A stretch of 64,000 nt of DNA, from positions 1,036,501 to 1,100,500 of the forward strand of contig JACEVL010000156.1 of the NCBI GenBank assembly GCA_020284085.1, read 5' to 3'. Below, piece after piece: positions 1 through 10,575 of this stretch. A program made the translations under genes and the position numbers. The DNA is from Aporrectodea caliginosa (taxonomy: Eukaryota; Annelida; Clitellata; Crassiclitellata; Lumbricidae). The notes under the pieces were generated by a model. It worked only from the letters and a program-made list of their open reading frames with translations. It was not told the DNA's origin and ran no database searches. The number at the start of each line of letters is the position of its first letter. The stretch's first letter is position 1.

Positions 1-558
1 AAGTCACGTTTCGCTGCACGTCATGGTTTGTGGCCAAATAAAGCGGTGGTACATCTAAATTAATAACAAATAATGGCCTATACACCAACCAAGTCAAAAT
101 TATCAAACCATTATCGCGTTACATTTAAATCAGATAAGAAACTAAAGCATGCAGCATTCAAGTCTGCCTATATTAGTATACGCCTATTGTAGGTACATGT
201 AGCCTATGTCTCACCCAGACTTACCAGTAGTTCACCAAAATGGACCCAAACACCGGATTTCTCTCGAAAGGGACAAATGGACGCATACTTTCGCTAATTT
301 CACAAACATATTATCAATTTTTTCCGGCATCATCTTTAGTTGTACCGTGTTTAAAGACACTGAAACCAGCGTATTTTCAACGCAACGTTTGCTTCGAAGA
401 CACGCCATTTTCAATTAAAGAAGTGCGCCACGTTAGATAACGTGACAGAAAAATCTGACTGTTGATAGCATCGACGTATATTAGGCTTCGATGGTTGATA
501 GTAAGTCTAAATATGGACTCCTTGGAAGTTAGTGCATGTCTAGTAAAGTAAGTAAGTA
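1..558. other. Intergenic sequence, nothing recognised
   Basis: AT-rich sequence with short overlapping open frames on both strands (206-440). They have no recognisable domain and conflict with one another. I see no gene, RNA or clear repeat here. Confidence 0.5.
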
Positions 559-1017
559 GTACTAGGTTAGGCAGTGTTATTTCAGTTATGGTTTTCAGTT
601 ACAGTTACAGTTAAAGTTATCTAATTTATGATTTTCAGTTAAAGTTATAGTTACAGTTAACTGAAATCCAATTTTCAGTTAAAAGTTATTTTTTATTTTC
701 AGTTACAGTTTAAGTTATTTCTCTTTATTTTTCAGTTATAGCATCAGTTATTTTTTTCACAAGTCATGACTAATGACACACTGACCACAAGTATTCTGAA
801 CAGTTACCAGAAATATTTACACAGCAAATCAACGTATTGTCAGTTTACTTTAAAGAAGACACGACGTTCCAGATTAACACTTGCTCTGTTCCGACAATTA
901 GTGTGCCAAACTCGTTGTTTCATCATCCTTTAAAGCAACAGTGCGAACCAGGGCCTATTTTAAAGAATTTTTCACCAAGCACGTCCCCCCCCTAAGAAAA
1001 AATTGTGAAATTGCAAA

Positions 1018-1182
1018 TGCCTGTTTATTAATAACTAAATGCTTTAGCACATCTATCACACTTGTAAGGTCTTTCTCCAGTATGAGTTTGATTATGCGTT
1101 TCTAGCTTATATTAATAAGTAAATGGTTTAGCACATCTATCACACTTGTAAGGTCTCTCTCCAGTATGAGTTAGATTATGAA
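1018..1182 (-). pseudogene. Decayed C2H2 zinc-finger pair inside the hAT element
   Basis: Read on the minus strand, two copies of HTGERPYKCDRCAK.F.Y appear in one frame, spaced by THNQ. Each has an in-frame stop just after the Phe/Tyr, so the finger helix and His pair are lost. HTGERPYKC is the canonical linker plus first Cys of Kruppel-type fingers. It lies 3' of the transposase stop and on the same strand. It may be a captured host exon or an old C-terminal part of the element. Confidence 0.7.
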
Positions 1183-1463
1183 AATTTTCAAATTAGCTGA
1201 AAACTTGAAATGAGTCAAACGACATGATAATTTGATATTGAATTTGATAACATTCCAATTTTTGCATGAACCAAATAGTTTCTTATACAATTCTAACACT
1301 GTCATTATAATTATTAGTTACGAAATGGACGACACATGTCTTAACAGTATCATTGATCATGGGTCAAATCTTCAAGACAAAGGCAAAGTTTATAGCTAAG
1401 CTAACAGACTAACAGTTACTGGCGCCGTCTTGCGGCTGGTCAGTTTGAGTCGCAGTCAGATAA

Positions 1464-4400
1464 TTAAAACACGTCCTTGAACCATTCCTGGGATTTGGCC
1501 TTCACAGTTGGTCGCGAACGTCGGTTACAAGCTTGTAACCATGCTCGCAGTGCTGGGCGTACATCAAATTTTGATGTAACCGGCATATTCATTCGGACAT
1601 GTAAATGTGCATCAACTGTCTCTGCATTGAGGCTGCTTCTATCATCATCCTTCATGAGATTGTATGCACTAACAAGTCTCTCCACGTCACATGAATGAGG
1701 CTTTGCTGCGAGTAGTCTGGCGACAGCTACAGAAACAGAACGCCAGTCTGCATTAGTCAGACTGATCTTAAGGAAATCCTGCAATGTGCTTGTGTTGGAC
1801 ATCTGCGCTTTCTTTGCAGCGTTCACCAGCTCTCCGTAGCTACTGTAGAAGTCACGCTTCGCAAAGTCTGATGCGAGGCCAGTGTACACCCGTTCAATGT
1901 CTTCATCAGATGCATTGCCGTTCAGAAGCATTGGTGGAGAAAGCGCCTGAAACTCCAGTGCATAGCGAAGATCACTGGCACCTTTGTCAGTTCCGAGTCG
2001 ACTGGTCAGAAAGTTGCACAGCGAACAAATAATCTCAGTCTTGATGGCATACACATCGCGACCGCAACTGCTAACGAGAGAGTGCTCTCTCTTACAGTGC
2101 CTTAATTGGACGACTGTGAGCTTAACAGTGTCGTAACTCTTGATAACTTCATCGGCTTGTTCCTCATTCCCTGTAATTGTTACTTTCTCCTCATATCCAC
2201 CTGGGTGCGGACGCTGTAATAATTTCCTTAGGTCCTCCACACATTTATCACGATCACTTTCGACGTCAAACAGAGTCACTTGGTTGCCCTGCAACTTCTT
2301 CTGAAATCTAGAGTAGATGTACAGCGCGTCACACAAGATCGCTGCAATGTGAACAGTGTCAGCATTAATCCACTTCTTCAGCATGCCATATTCTTCAGCG
2401 TCTTTCAGGGAGAAAGTCTGCAGATGTCGCATCATCGGTCTGTAGTTGTCCAGAATGGATGACAGAAGACTGTTAGAATATTGTGTGAATCTTATGTCGA
2501 TTACTGATGGATACTGTCTGACTGTGACGCCAAGTTCTTCCGCATGCTTCTTGAATTCCTTTGTTCTACATGCTGAACTGTTATAGAAACGCGTAACTGC
2601 TTTACAGTCATCTATAACACGCCGTGCTTCAGGAACACCTGTAGTCATGTCTTTGAACACTAACTGAGAACGGTGAACACTGCACCATATTTTGAGGAGA
2701 GGGCTAGGGCCCTTACATGGACTTGACGTGTCCTTAGTGGTGTTGTCTTTGCGTTCTTGCTCGAGCAGTGTCCATAGCGAATGATGTCTTCCAGTATTTT
2801 CTGACGCGCCGTCTGTGACAATAGAGGTTGTTTGCTTAAATATCTCTGGCCATGTTGCTCCACACTTTGCAGACGCCTTCCTGAGTGCCTCCAATAACCC
2901 CTCGCTACCTCGCTTCTCGCTTTCAGCCAAGCCCATGTACCAAGTCTCCATGTCTCCAACCGCCGTTACAACCTGCGCCATAACATGCTTGTTGTCTATT
3001 CGCTGCTTGTCAACAGCACCATCAACTCTGAGAGAAAGCGCAAGGATATCTTTAAATCGGAGTGCAAATGCCTTACGGTCCGTTTCTGCGATTGTCAGTA
3101 GCATGTCGCGATGGCTTGCAGGAGTGACATACTGTAGATCTGTGTCAGTAGGAGAAAACGGAATTTCAGGGTTGTTCAAGTCTAATCTTTCAGCCATCAA
3201 TGACGCCACGTATCTAGCTGGAAATGACCACGCAGATAGTGTCCCGCGTTTGGCATCCATGTATACCTTAATCATGATTCTTGCTATCTTTTGTTCCAAT
3301 GCAGTGTTAGCAAATCGCAGTTGTTTCTCCAACACAGTTTCTCCCTCATGTATCCGACCCTCGGCAAGAGCCTTCTGTTGTCGACTACGTGTCAAACAAG
3401 CATTGTGTACTGTCGATCCACAGTGTTCATCATACATCTGCTGCCTGAACACTGCACCATTTGCAGTGCATATGGCTGGGATCCTTTGACAGTGGATCTT
3501 CACCAGATCAGGATGTGCACAACAGATTTTGCAATGCACAATCCTCCTTCTACCAGACCCACCACGAGCTTCACTTCTGTACTCTGCCCAATGCTCAGCC
3601 TCAACCTTCTGTTTGCGTCCTGACTGATTTTTGCTTGACTGTACAACCCCTTGAAATTCAATTGCCTCGTGAACCTTTTCCTCAAACTCATCGACTTTCA
3701 CATCCACCGGTTTACTTCCAGCTGGAGATAGCGAAGCTGTCACACTTATGGTTGACGCTGAACATGTTAACTGTGCGGATGTGCTTGACTGCTCTTCGGT
3801 TGTGGTACTATTACTAGCTGCAGTACTTGTTGAAATTGAATGACCAGTGCCACATTCGTCATCAGAAATGTTTGTGTCTGATTCCGCTGTGTGTTGACTA
3901 TTCTGTTTTTCAATACTTACATAGTGATTTGTGCCAACCAACCCCAGATATATAGCGTAAGACTCAGTCTCACATGACGATGCTTGAGATGAGGTAGGTA
4001 ATGTTGCCATATCAATACGCTGTTCCCCCTCCACAGTTAAAATGATGATAGGTCGTCGATACAGATTGACTGCTACAGAAAGAATTACACCATCACCCCA
4101 TGTGCCACATTTCTTCATGTTGTCGATATATACTTGCAATTCCTGCTCTGTCATAGCTCCACTGTCCAAGATCATCTGCGACTGTGAGTGCGACTGCAGA
4201 CATTCCAACCAGTTCCATGCGTACATCATGAGCAGTTGTCGCTGTCGCTGAGCTTCCGCGTCCAAGCTGAGTCAACTGTCTGGCGAGTGAACTAAATAAA
4301 CAGTTTCCATCTGCAGCCACATTGACAACCATCATATTCCTCTGTGCAGCTAATGATTTCAACTTATCCATTTCCGTCAACAGTACTGTCTCGGCTCAAA

Positions 4401-4880
4401 CGAATCTGAAATTGCAAAGTACACAAGTATGCCAAAGAATGTTAGATGGTCGAAAAAATGACACCCACTTTAAAGAACTTGCTTATGCTATAACTCTTAC
4501 TAAACTACTATTATTGTAGGCTATATATCAGATGCTAGTAGCTTATATCTATTCATAATTACATATCTTCAATGATGACACAGAGTCACGGAAGTCCTGA
4601 GGGAGACTGAGGGAGACCTTTACCTTTAATATAATACTATATGACAATAATGATATAGACTGTTTGACAGGTCACTTGGTACAGTTCATCATTTACTTAG
4701 CTACATTTATCAATGTAATCGTTTCTTAATTTTTAAGTTAACATACTGCAACAATTTATAATTTTACAGCTGTGTTGAGGACCAAAGCAACTAACCTGCG
4801 TGCGCGTTCCTCTTCGTCATTCGTTTAAACATGGCCTGTATGTCGTTTCCAGGTGACGACGCAACCCGTTTTTTACTCAT
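1464..4880 (-). CDS. hAT transposase with N-terminal OTU cysteine-protease domain (one frameshift)
   Basis: Two-exon transposase gene: exon 1 4796-4880, exon 2 about 1464-4385. Exon 2 begins with the OTU catalytic block ADGNCLF (near 4311-4291). Later come the GTWGDG block and, after an Ile/Leu strand, the NHYV block that supplies the OTU histidine. A frameshift near 4200-4206 separates the Cys and His halves: the downstream frame lies one base later. In the long 933-residue frame I see a Cys/His-rich zinc-binding region (C245, C248, C259, C266, H281, C290), then hAT DDE landmarks. These are D415 in LRVDGA, D485 in VTDGASEN, C528..H531 in the insertion domain, and E862 in CDVERLVSAY within the C-terminal dimerisation region. 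OTU proteases remove ubiquitin. Its role in a transposase is unknown to me. Without repair of the frame this copy would give only a truncated or OTU-less product. Confidence 0.8.
4796..4880 (-). CDS. hAT transposase exon 1
   Basis: ATG at 4880-4878 opens 28 codons beginning MSKKRVASSPGNDIQ. They end in a donor CGCAG|GTTAG at 4796/4795. Joining to the acceptor ACAG|TACTG at 4386/4385 keeps the frame into the OTU Cys block. The intron is 410 bp. Confidence 0.55.
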
Positions 4881-5162
4881 CGTGAAATTCGCAAATGAAT
4901 GAACTAAAACAACTGAACTGACCGAAAGGCCTAATAGTCCTAATATCGTAATAATAAATGTCAATAAACAATTATGAATTATAACGAAAACTCAACTGTA
5001 GCCTAAATATTATTTTTACATCAGTCACAAAATTGCGCGTCCCGTTCTCTCGGTGCTGTTTGTAAACAAGTTTAACGCGCTGCATGACGTCATGAGCCCA
5101 AATAGATGTATGGAACGCCGTTCGAACTTTCCTAAAAAAATAAAATATATTGGCGGTGTTTT

Positions 5163-5290
5163 TTAAAACAACTTTAAACAAGTTCAGTAAGTGCCGTGCC
5201 AGGCGTGCCTGAGCGATCAAGCACGGACCGTCAATTCCTCAGGCACGTTTTTGTAATCTCAAAGCACGGACGTGCCTGTCGGCACGTTAA
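5163..5290. repeat. Subterminal CGTGCC/GGCACG motif cluster of the hAT element
   Basis: Within about 110 bp of the 5' end the hexamer CGTGCC or its complement recurs at least five times (for example in gccgtgccaggcgtgcc and cgtgcctgtcggcacg). hAT transposases commonly bind short subterminal motifs. That this cluster is such a site is inference. Confidence 0.45.
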
Positions 5291-5820
5291 AATAGGCCCT
5301 GGTGCGAACACAACAACGACTTTTGTCGTCTGCGGCTTCATAAACAAAATGTTCCCACACGCCACTTTCTACTTTTCGACCACTACTTGGCTTAAACATT
5401 ATTCTCGTAGTTGTGGATTGTTTTACGAATTTACGGTTTAGCGCCAATGACAACATAACGAAAGGAAAAGGAACCGGAAGTGAAACGAATATAGAAGACT
5501 GAAAAGGAACCAGAAGTGAAACTAGCATAGAAAACTGAAAAAGAAACTAGAAGTGAAATGAGTATAGAACACTGACCGTAGACTAGAGTAGGATTACCAT
5601 TCAAAAAGTAAGTAAGAAAAACACTCATGTTTTATTTTTCAGTTAACTTTTGTTATTTTTCAGTTATACAGTTTTCGTTTTTCAGTTACTATTACAGTTT
5701 CAGTTATTCAGTATTTTTCAGTTTCAGTTACAGTTACAGTTAACTGCCCAACATTTTTCAGTTATTTTGCTATTTCAGTTACAGTTACAGTTAATAGAAA
5801 TAACACTGGTACTAGGTAGG

Positions 5821-6272
5821 CAGTAAGGTAGTAAATAAATAACTGCTGATATATTAAGAGGTGGACAAAGTCGATAGCAGTCGATAGCTTATCGACTGAC
5901 TTCGACTTGAGGGCTTAGCCTGATATTAAAGTTTAATAGCGAAGATTTGTAATGCAAGATAATAAGTTTCACCAATCGGTCATTTGTTTAAAAGCTTCTT
6001 AAAGAAACAGTCCCTTGAGACAAGGTCCTGAGAATAAAATATATCTAGACCAGAATAATCGAAAGCTAGACAGAATATTTTTTCTGGTTGCATACTTTGG
6101 TAATGAAATGTCAATCATATGAAAACTTTAACACCATAGAACAAAGAAATTATAGGTATGCAATATCAAAAAGCTTGGAAGGAGAGATGAAAGGTGGAGC
6201 CAATAATAAAGTAAAAATTACGGCTGGACTATTATATCTAAATGAAACACTGGGTCAGCAGAGCGGTCATGA
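5821..6272. other. Intergenic, nothing recognised
   Basis: AT-rich sequence. An 85-codon frame starts at 6088 but runs into the MITE that follows, and has no recognisable feature. Confidence 0.4.
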
Positions 6273-6280
6273 GTTGGCAG

Positions 6281-6452
6281 CAGTGGCGGCGCCAGGATTT
6301 CAGGTTTCGGGGAGGGGGCTAAAGCTCAACACTTTTCCCGGATGACTTTTTTGCTTTTACAGCTCATTTAAAACCTCCTCGCTGTGATTTTAGGGGGTGC
6401 TGAGCCGCATTTATTGGGGGCTAAGCCCCCTAGCCTCCTGGCGCCGCCACTG
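6281..6452. mobile_element. MITE family A, copy 1 (hAT-like, perfect TSD)
   Basis: 172-bp element with ends CAGTGGCGGCGCCAGGA / TCCTGGCGCCGCCACTG and an exact 8-bp target duplication gttggcag (6273-6280, 6453-6460). The GC-rich termini contrast with the AT-rich surroundings. The CAGTGGCG start and 8-bp TSD fit hAT. Copy 2 is at 19196-19354. Confidence 0.9.
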
Positions 6453-6460
6453 GTTGGCAG

Positions 6461-7389
6461 TGAACTTCAGAACCATCGTAGGCCTAGTCCTTATATGAAT
6501 ATTCAGTTTAATCTTAATATTTTCAACCTTATCCAACCTTATCCAGCATACTGTATGTTGATCAAGAAAAGTTTGTATCTAGATCAAGTTCGGCATGTAT
6601 CTGCGTGGGCTTTTACAGAGCGCATTTCAGGATCGTAGGCTAATCGTAATTTCGTAAACGTCAAAGTCCTAAAGCGCCACTCTAAAGCTGAGAGCAACGT
6701 ACCAGCTTATTCACGAGCGCGTCTCAGTTCAAAAGCGCTGTGCTTGTGTGGTGCGTCATGACTCACGACGAGAATGTTTATTTGGGATGAGTTAAATAGT
6801 AGGCCTAAGTAACTGTTAAATGACAAGAAACAAACCAAGTTGCAAAGAACTGTATAGATAAATGTTAGGCTTGATGTATATGACATAATTGTTAATTATG
6901 GCTAAATTGTTATCTCTTGTCCAACTTCAAATCAAGCAAAGATATCGCTAAACCTCTCTCAATGAGTATACTAGAAATATATTCTTAGGACTGAAAGTTG
7001 TGAGTTTAGATCATACAAAATTTGCAGACTGATATACAATGCATATTTACACACTTACTCTAAAAGGTGCTATATAAAATGCGGAATATAAAAATAATGT
7101 ACAATGTGGTAAATAGTAATGTACAGCGTATGATTTATAGGGCCTAATGCAAAATGCAATTATATTTAATGTACAATGCAATTTTACAATGTAAATGCAT
7201 TATTTATATATAATATACAAAGCATACTTATAACGTACAATGCGTATGCATAATGTAGACCTACAACATATAGATATGTAAATAGAAAAGTGTTGAGGTC
7301 CACAGATTTAGGTCGGGTCACACAGAGGTCAGAGGTCACGGAGAGACTTTCGATTTGACTCTTGACCCAAAGGACTAATCGATTGTGGC
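6461..7389. other. Intergenic / probable 3' flank of the small membrane-protein gene
   Basis: AT-rich, with repeated tgtacaatgca-like words between 7030 and 7260. The downstream part may hold the 3' UTR of the minus-strand gene ending at 7390. I see no strong polyadenylation hexamer close to the stop. Confidence 0.3.
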
Positions 7390-7641
7390 CTAAGAGGAGA
7401 CAGCCGGAATGGAATTCCCAGTTCCAGAATTCGGAGAGCTCGTGTAGTTGAATCCAGAGTAGGGACCCTGAACGGAAGACGCTGGGGCTGCAGCTCCACC
7501 GAATGGAGCTGGCGACGTCCAGCCGTATGGAGGAGGCGGCTGAGGAGATGGAGCTGGAGATTGGAACGGCGGAGGTTGCACTGGAGTGGCTGCAAAGGCT
7601 GAAGGGTAGTTTGTCGATTGACCAGCGCCATGGCCATATGT
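7390..7641 (-). CDS. Membrane protein exon 3 (proline-rich tail)
   Basis: Acceptor CATTCCAG|ACATATGG at 7642/7641. Encodes 83 residues of P/S/A/Y-rich tail with a PPPY motif, ending at TAG (7392-7390). Confidence 0.72.
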   Translation of the reverse strand, partial: TYGHGAGQSTNYPSAFAATPVQPPPFQSPAPSPQPPPPYGWTSPAPFGGAAAPASSVQGPYSGFNYTSSPNSGTGNSIPAVSS

Positions 7642-9524
7642 CTGGAATGAGGAGAAACAGTAGTAGGTAAATTAATCAATCGATAAAACGATCGATCAGA
7701 TGACTAATGAATGAATGGAGTAATTAGTCAATTGCATTTCACTAATGAGTGAATGGACTAATGAAACAATGGACTAATGAATAAATAAATAGACTAATGA
7801 ATGAATGGTCTAACGAATGAATGAATGTACTAGTGAATGAATGGACTAATGCATGAATGAATGTACTAATGAATGAATGGATTAATGAATAAACGAATGG
7901 ACTAGTGAATGAATGAATGAATGAATGAAAGAATAGAAGAAAGAGCGAATAACTGAAAGAATGAACCAACGAACAAATGAACGAACGAATTAATGAATGC
8001 ACAGCTTAATGAATTAACAAATTAGTGAACGAACGAGTCAGTGAATGAGTGAATGAATAAACTGATCTATGAATCGATCCGTCAGTGATTAAATCGATTA
8101 ATCAATAAATCAATCAATCAATCAGCAAAGACGTCGCAGCTAAGAAACAGGCATAAGGCGAAGTGAACGATAATGAAATTGGCTTTCAGTGCTTTAAACT
8201 ATTGGGGTCAACGCTATACAAAATAATAATAAAATAGTAATAATATAATAGTAAAAAATAGTGAAAGCTATAATAGTAAATAAAACAGCGAAACTAGGAA
8301 ATATATTGCTAATGAAATAGTAGGCCTAATAATACAATAGTAAATGACATAATTATAGGCCTACTGAATTGTGTTCAACCACACTTAAAATCAAACCTTA
8401 TTCTACAGATTTATCACTGTTCATTTAGGTCGTCTGTGAATTGTGTAAGTTACAGTTTATTCATATGCACTTAAGATAATGGTCATATATTATTATTATT
8501 ACTGTAATTTTAGATAGAGCCCCTTCAACTTCAAGACGGTCTACTCAGGAGCGCTCCCAGTCGAACCTCGGTCGAACAATACAGTCTTAATGTCAAAGAA
8601 GAATATATTGCAACTCACATGTGCGGCAGGGGCAGCCTTGTTTTGCTGCATAGCGGATTGACAAGCTACCATTAAGAGAATAATGCTCGTCATCACAAGT
8701 CCCATTCCTATACTCAACAGAGGCGTTCCAATGAACCGCACATTTCTGCAAAACAGTTCACTTATAATTATTAATGCACTCGTTAATTGAAATTAAGTTC
8801 CTCGTGTTGTGTAAAGTCAAGCTTTTATCCGTTTTATTTGCATGTTTTCGAATTCTTTCCGAAATAAAAAAATAGCCATGATACGAAATAGTAGTTTTCT
8901 ACCTGATCTTCTCAGCTTATCTGAGCATAGCTTGCTTAACTTGCTAATGATATTTGATATCAATTATAATTATAGGCAATCTTAAAGAAATGACCACTCA
9001 TAGTCGCCATACATTTAAACAATACGGCTGCTGGTACCCAAGACTACGACAGAAATTAGAGCGCTGCAAGCAACCGGAAGGATTGTCGTAACTAAGTAGG
9101 TAAATAAGTAAGTAATCAGTAAGTGGTTCCCACGACGACACGTGCAGCGCCATAAAATTATTCAGGGGAACTCGTATCATATCCGGTGGATGGTGTGATT
9201 GGTCAAATTCGGTAAACTTAGTATAGGCGAAGTAACGCTGATGCTGAGTGAAAGTATTTTGAGACGTTGTTACTAGTTTACTGATTACTTAAAGTTAAAC
9301 TGATCCGCATAATACAGTAAACAGAGCACCTACCCCTTGAAGACTCCGACGATACACAGTACTCCAACCACGATCAAGACGATGCCCGCAATCAACAGAG
9401 CCGCACCTCCGATAACAAAGCACTTGGCGCCTCCCTTAGACAGTCCACGTCCTAATACAGTTGCCAGAGGGAGACCCCGACGACGATGGCCGTAGTGACC
9501 TCGGTAACCCCGTCGCATTGGCAT
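7390..9524 (-). CDS. Two-pass membrane protein with proline-rich PPPY tail (unrecognised)
   Basis: Three exons join in frame to a 189-residue product: 9334-9524, 8619-8745, 7390-7641. The N-terminal ~33 residues are Arg/Gly/His-rich and probably cytosolic. A hydrophobic segment follows (about 35-62, CFVIGGAALLIAGIVLIVVG...), then a short loop, then a second hydrophobic segment (about 72-93, LLSIGMGLVMTSIILLMVAC). The last ~90 residues are rich in Pro, Ser, Ala and Tyr and include PPPPYGW, a PPxY-type WW-domain ligand. The N-in/C-in hairpin is inferred from charge. Introns have GT-AG ends and matching phases (2, then 0). The start is the first ATG of an MPM pair, and an upstream noncoding exon is possible. 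I do not recognise the family. Confidence 0.72.
7680..8125. repeat. Imperfect GAAT-type tetranucleotide array (intronic)
   Basis: Degenerate repeats of tgaatgaa / gactaatgaatgaa through about 450 bp of the second intron of the membrane-protein gene. Open frames here (SFIHS-type repeats) are artefacts of the repeat. Confidence 0.8.
8619..8745 (-). CDS. Membrane protein exon 2
   Basis: Acceptor TTTTGCAG|AAATG at 8746/8745. Encodes the loop and second membrane segment. Donor CACAT|GTGAGT at 8619/8618, phase 0. Confidence 0.7.
9334..9524 (-). CDS. Membrane protein exon 1
   Basis: Encodes the basic N-terminus and first membrane segment. Donor AAGGG|GTAGGT at 9334/9333, phase 2. Confidence 0.7.
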
Positions 9525-10110
9525 TCTCTCGTCTGTGAATTTCTCTCCGCTCTAGACTGCTTCTTCTTATATTACCCGAGCACCTGTAAAAGGATGTCAC
9601 GATCAAGGTACGGTTTTGTACGCTGTTTGTAGAAATACACTACAATGTTAATCTCAATCACTTTGTTGAAAATCAATAATGACAATCGTTCCTTACAGTC
9701 ACTCGTGAAAAGTATTAGCCTACTAGGCATTCAAAGGTGAGATAAGAAGGTACAGCAAATCCCGCTAACAGGGTCACCTAGCTTCTTATAATAGAATACA
9801 TGAATCAACAGTTTCACAATTCATCAGGTTTTGTTTACTTCAAAGTGCAGCGTTATTTTAAATATTTTCCATAGCAGAGCGCAGTTAATGGTCCCCTAGT
9901 TTGAACTTCATTACGCTGTAAATTCTATTTTCAAGTGCAACAGGAAAAAGGAAGAAAACGAAATGACAAAAATGCATAGTTATAATTATACACTTTGAGT
10001 CAATGTTGTTATAAGAAACTTACATGCAGATCAAAGCCAAATTACTTAGCAAGTAAATAATGTTATGCAGTACAATAACATTATAACTTTGTTCGATACT
10101 GCAATCCGTT
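9525..10110. other. 5' flank of the membrane-protein gene
   Basis: No other open frame of note. It should hold the promoter or a noncoding first exon of the minus-strand gene, but I cannot identify specific sites. Confidence 0.3.
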
Positions 10111-10130
10111 CAAAGCCTATATAAATTCAG

Positions 10131-10300
10131 AAGTGCACACACAACCATAAAACAGTACCTCGATGGCGCTGAGCAATAGTGAGTAAAGGGCTTGCTCAAG
10201 GTCAGTATACAGTGAGCGCCTGAGTGGAGACTTGAACCCGTAGAGTCTACTCCCCGCGTCACAGGCCGAGCGCCCAATCCATTCGGATACCGTGAAGAAT
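10131..10300 (-). repeat. tRNA-derived SINE, family S2
   Basis: On the minus strand: an A-box-like TATCCGAATGGATTGGGCGC and B-box GGGTTCAAGTC, followed by the body words TTGAGCAAGCCC and TTGCTCAGCGCCATCGAGG. Related copies lie near 15385, 44580, 46990, 48705 and 61075. Confidence 0.65.
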
Positions 10301-10524
10301 AAATATCTATAATGGACTAGAGCGAAAATTTTGGGCACAAGAGGTTATGGACTCAACAGGAAGGAGCTCCTTGGATGTTCTATGCCTCTTTGTAAACTAT
10401 ATGATCTAATCAGACGACTTCTATAACGCCCTTAGTAAGGGCGGTATCATGGTAAGGGTCCCTACCATAATACCACAGACAAGAATTGATGGCTGTTTCG
10501 AGTGAAATTTCCTGAGTAGGTTTA

Positions 10525-10575
10525 TTTGAAGGAGCGCTATATAAATTCTCAGAATGAATGAATGAATGAATGAAA
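10525..10575 (+). repeat. SINE 3' tail (GCGCTATATAAATTCTC + GAATn)
   Basis: Matches the recurrent SINE 3' end GGCGCTATATAAATTCTCAGAATGAATG, ending in a GAAT microsatellite. Confidence 0.6.

Larger units (their letters stand above)
949..5301 (-). mobile_element. Autonomous-type hAT transposon carrying an OTU-domain transposase
   Basis: Terminal inverted repeats CAGGGCCTATTTTAA match 15/15 at 949-963 and 5287-5301. An exact 8-bp target-site duplication, gtgcgaac, flanks them at 941-948 and 5302-5309. TIR start, TSD length and transposase motifs all fit the hAT superfamily. The length is 4,353 bp. The transposase is on the minus strand, so the 5' end is at 5301. Subterminal CGTGCC/GGCACG motifs cluster near the 5' end (about 5185-5287). 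Perfect TIRs and TSD suggest a fairly recent insertion into the surrounding older element. Confidence 0.9.
572..5808. mobile_element. Outer DNA transposon (non-autonomous, host of nested hAT)
   Basis: The ends are 12-bp inverted repeats: CAGTGTTATTTC at 572-583 and its reverse complement at 5797-5808. Both ends carry many copies of the motif TTTTCAGTTA / CAGTTACAGTTA, at about 584-740 and 5635-5795. The flanks are near-identical direct repeats, gtactaggttagg (559-571) and gtactaggtagg (5809-5820), differing by one T. Removing the inserted inner element and its target duplication leaves about 0.88 kb without coding capacity, so this copy is non-autonomous. Its superfamily is unsure. CAGTG ends fit hAT, but the immediately adjacent 8-mers (aggttagg and gtactagg) do not match. 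Confidence 0.65.

Noticed and set aside
2815..3489. 224-residue plus-strand frame inside the transposase
   Set aside because: It is a shadow of the minus-strand hAT transposase, which has recognisable motifs.
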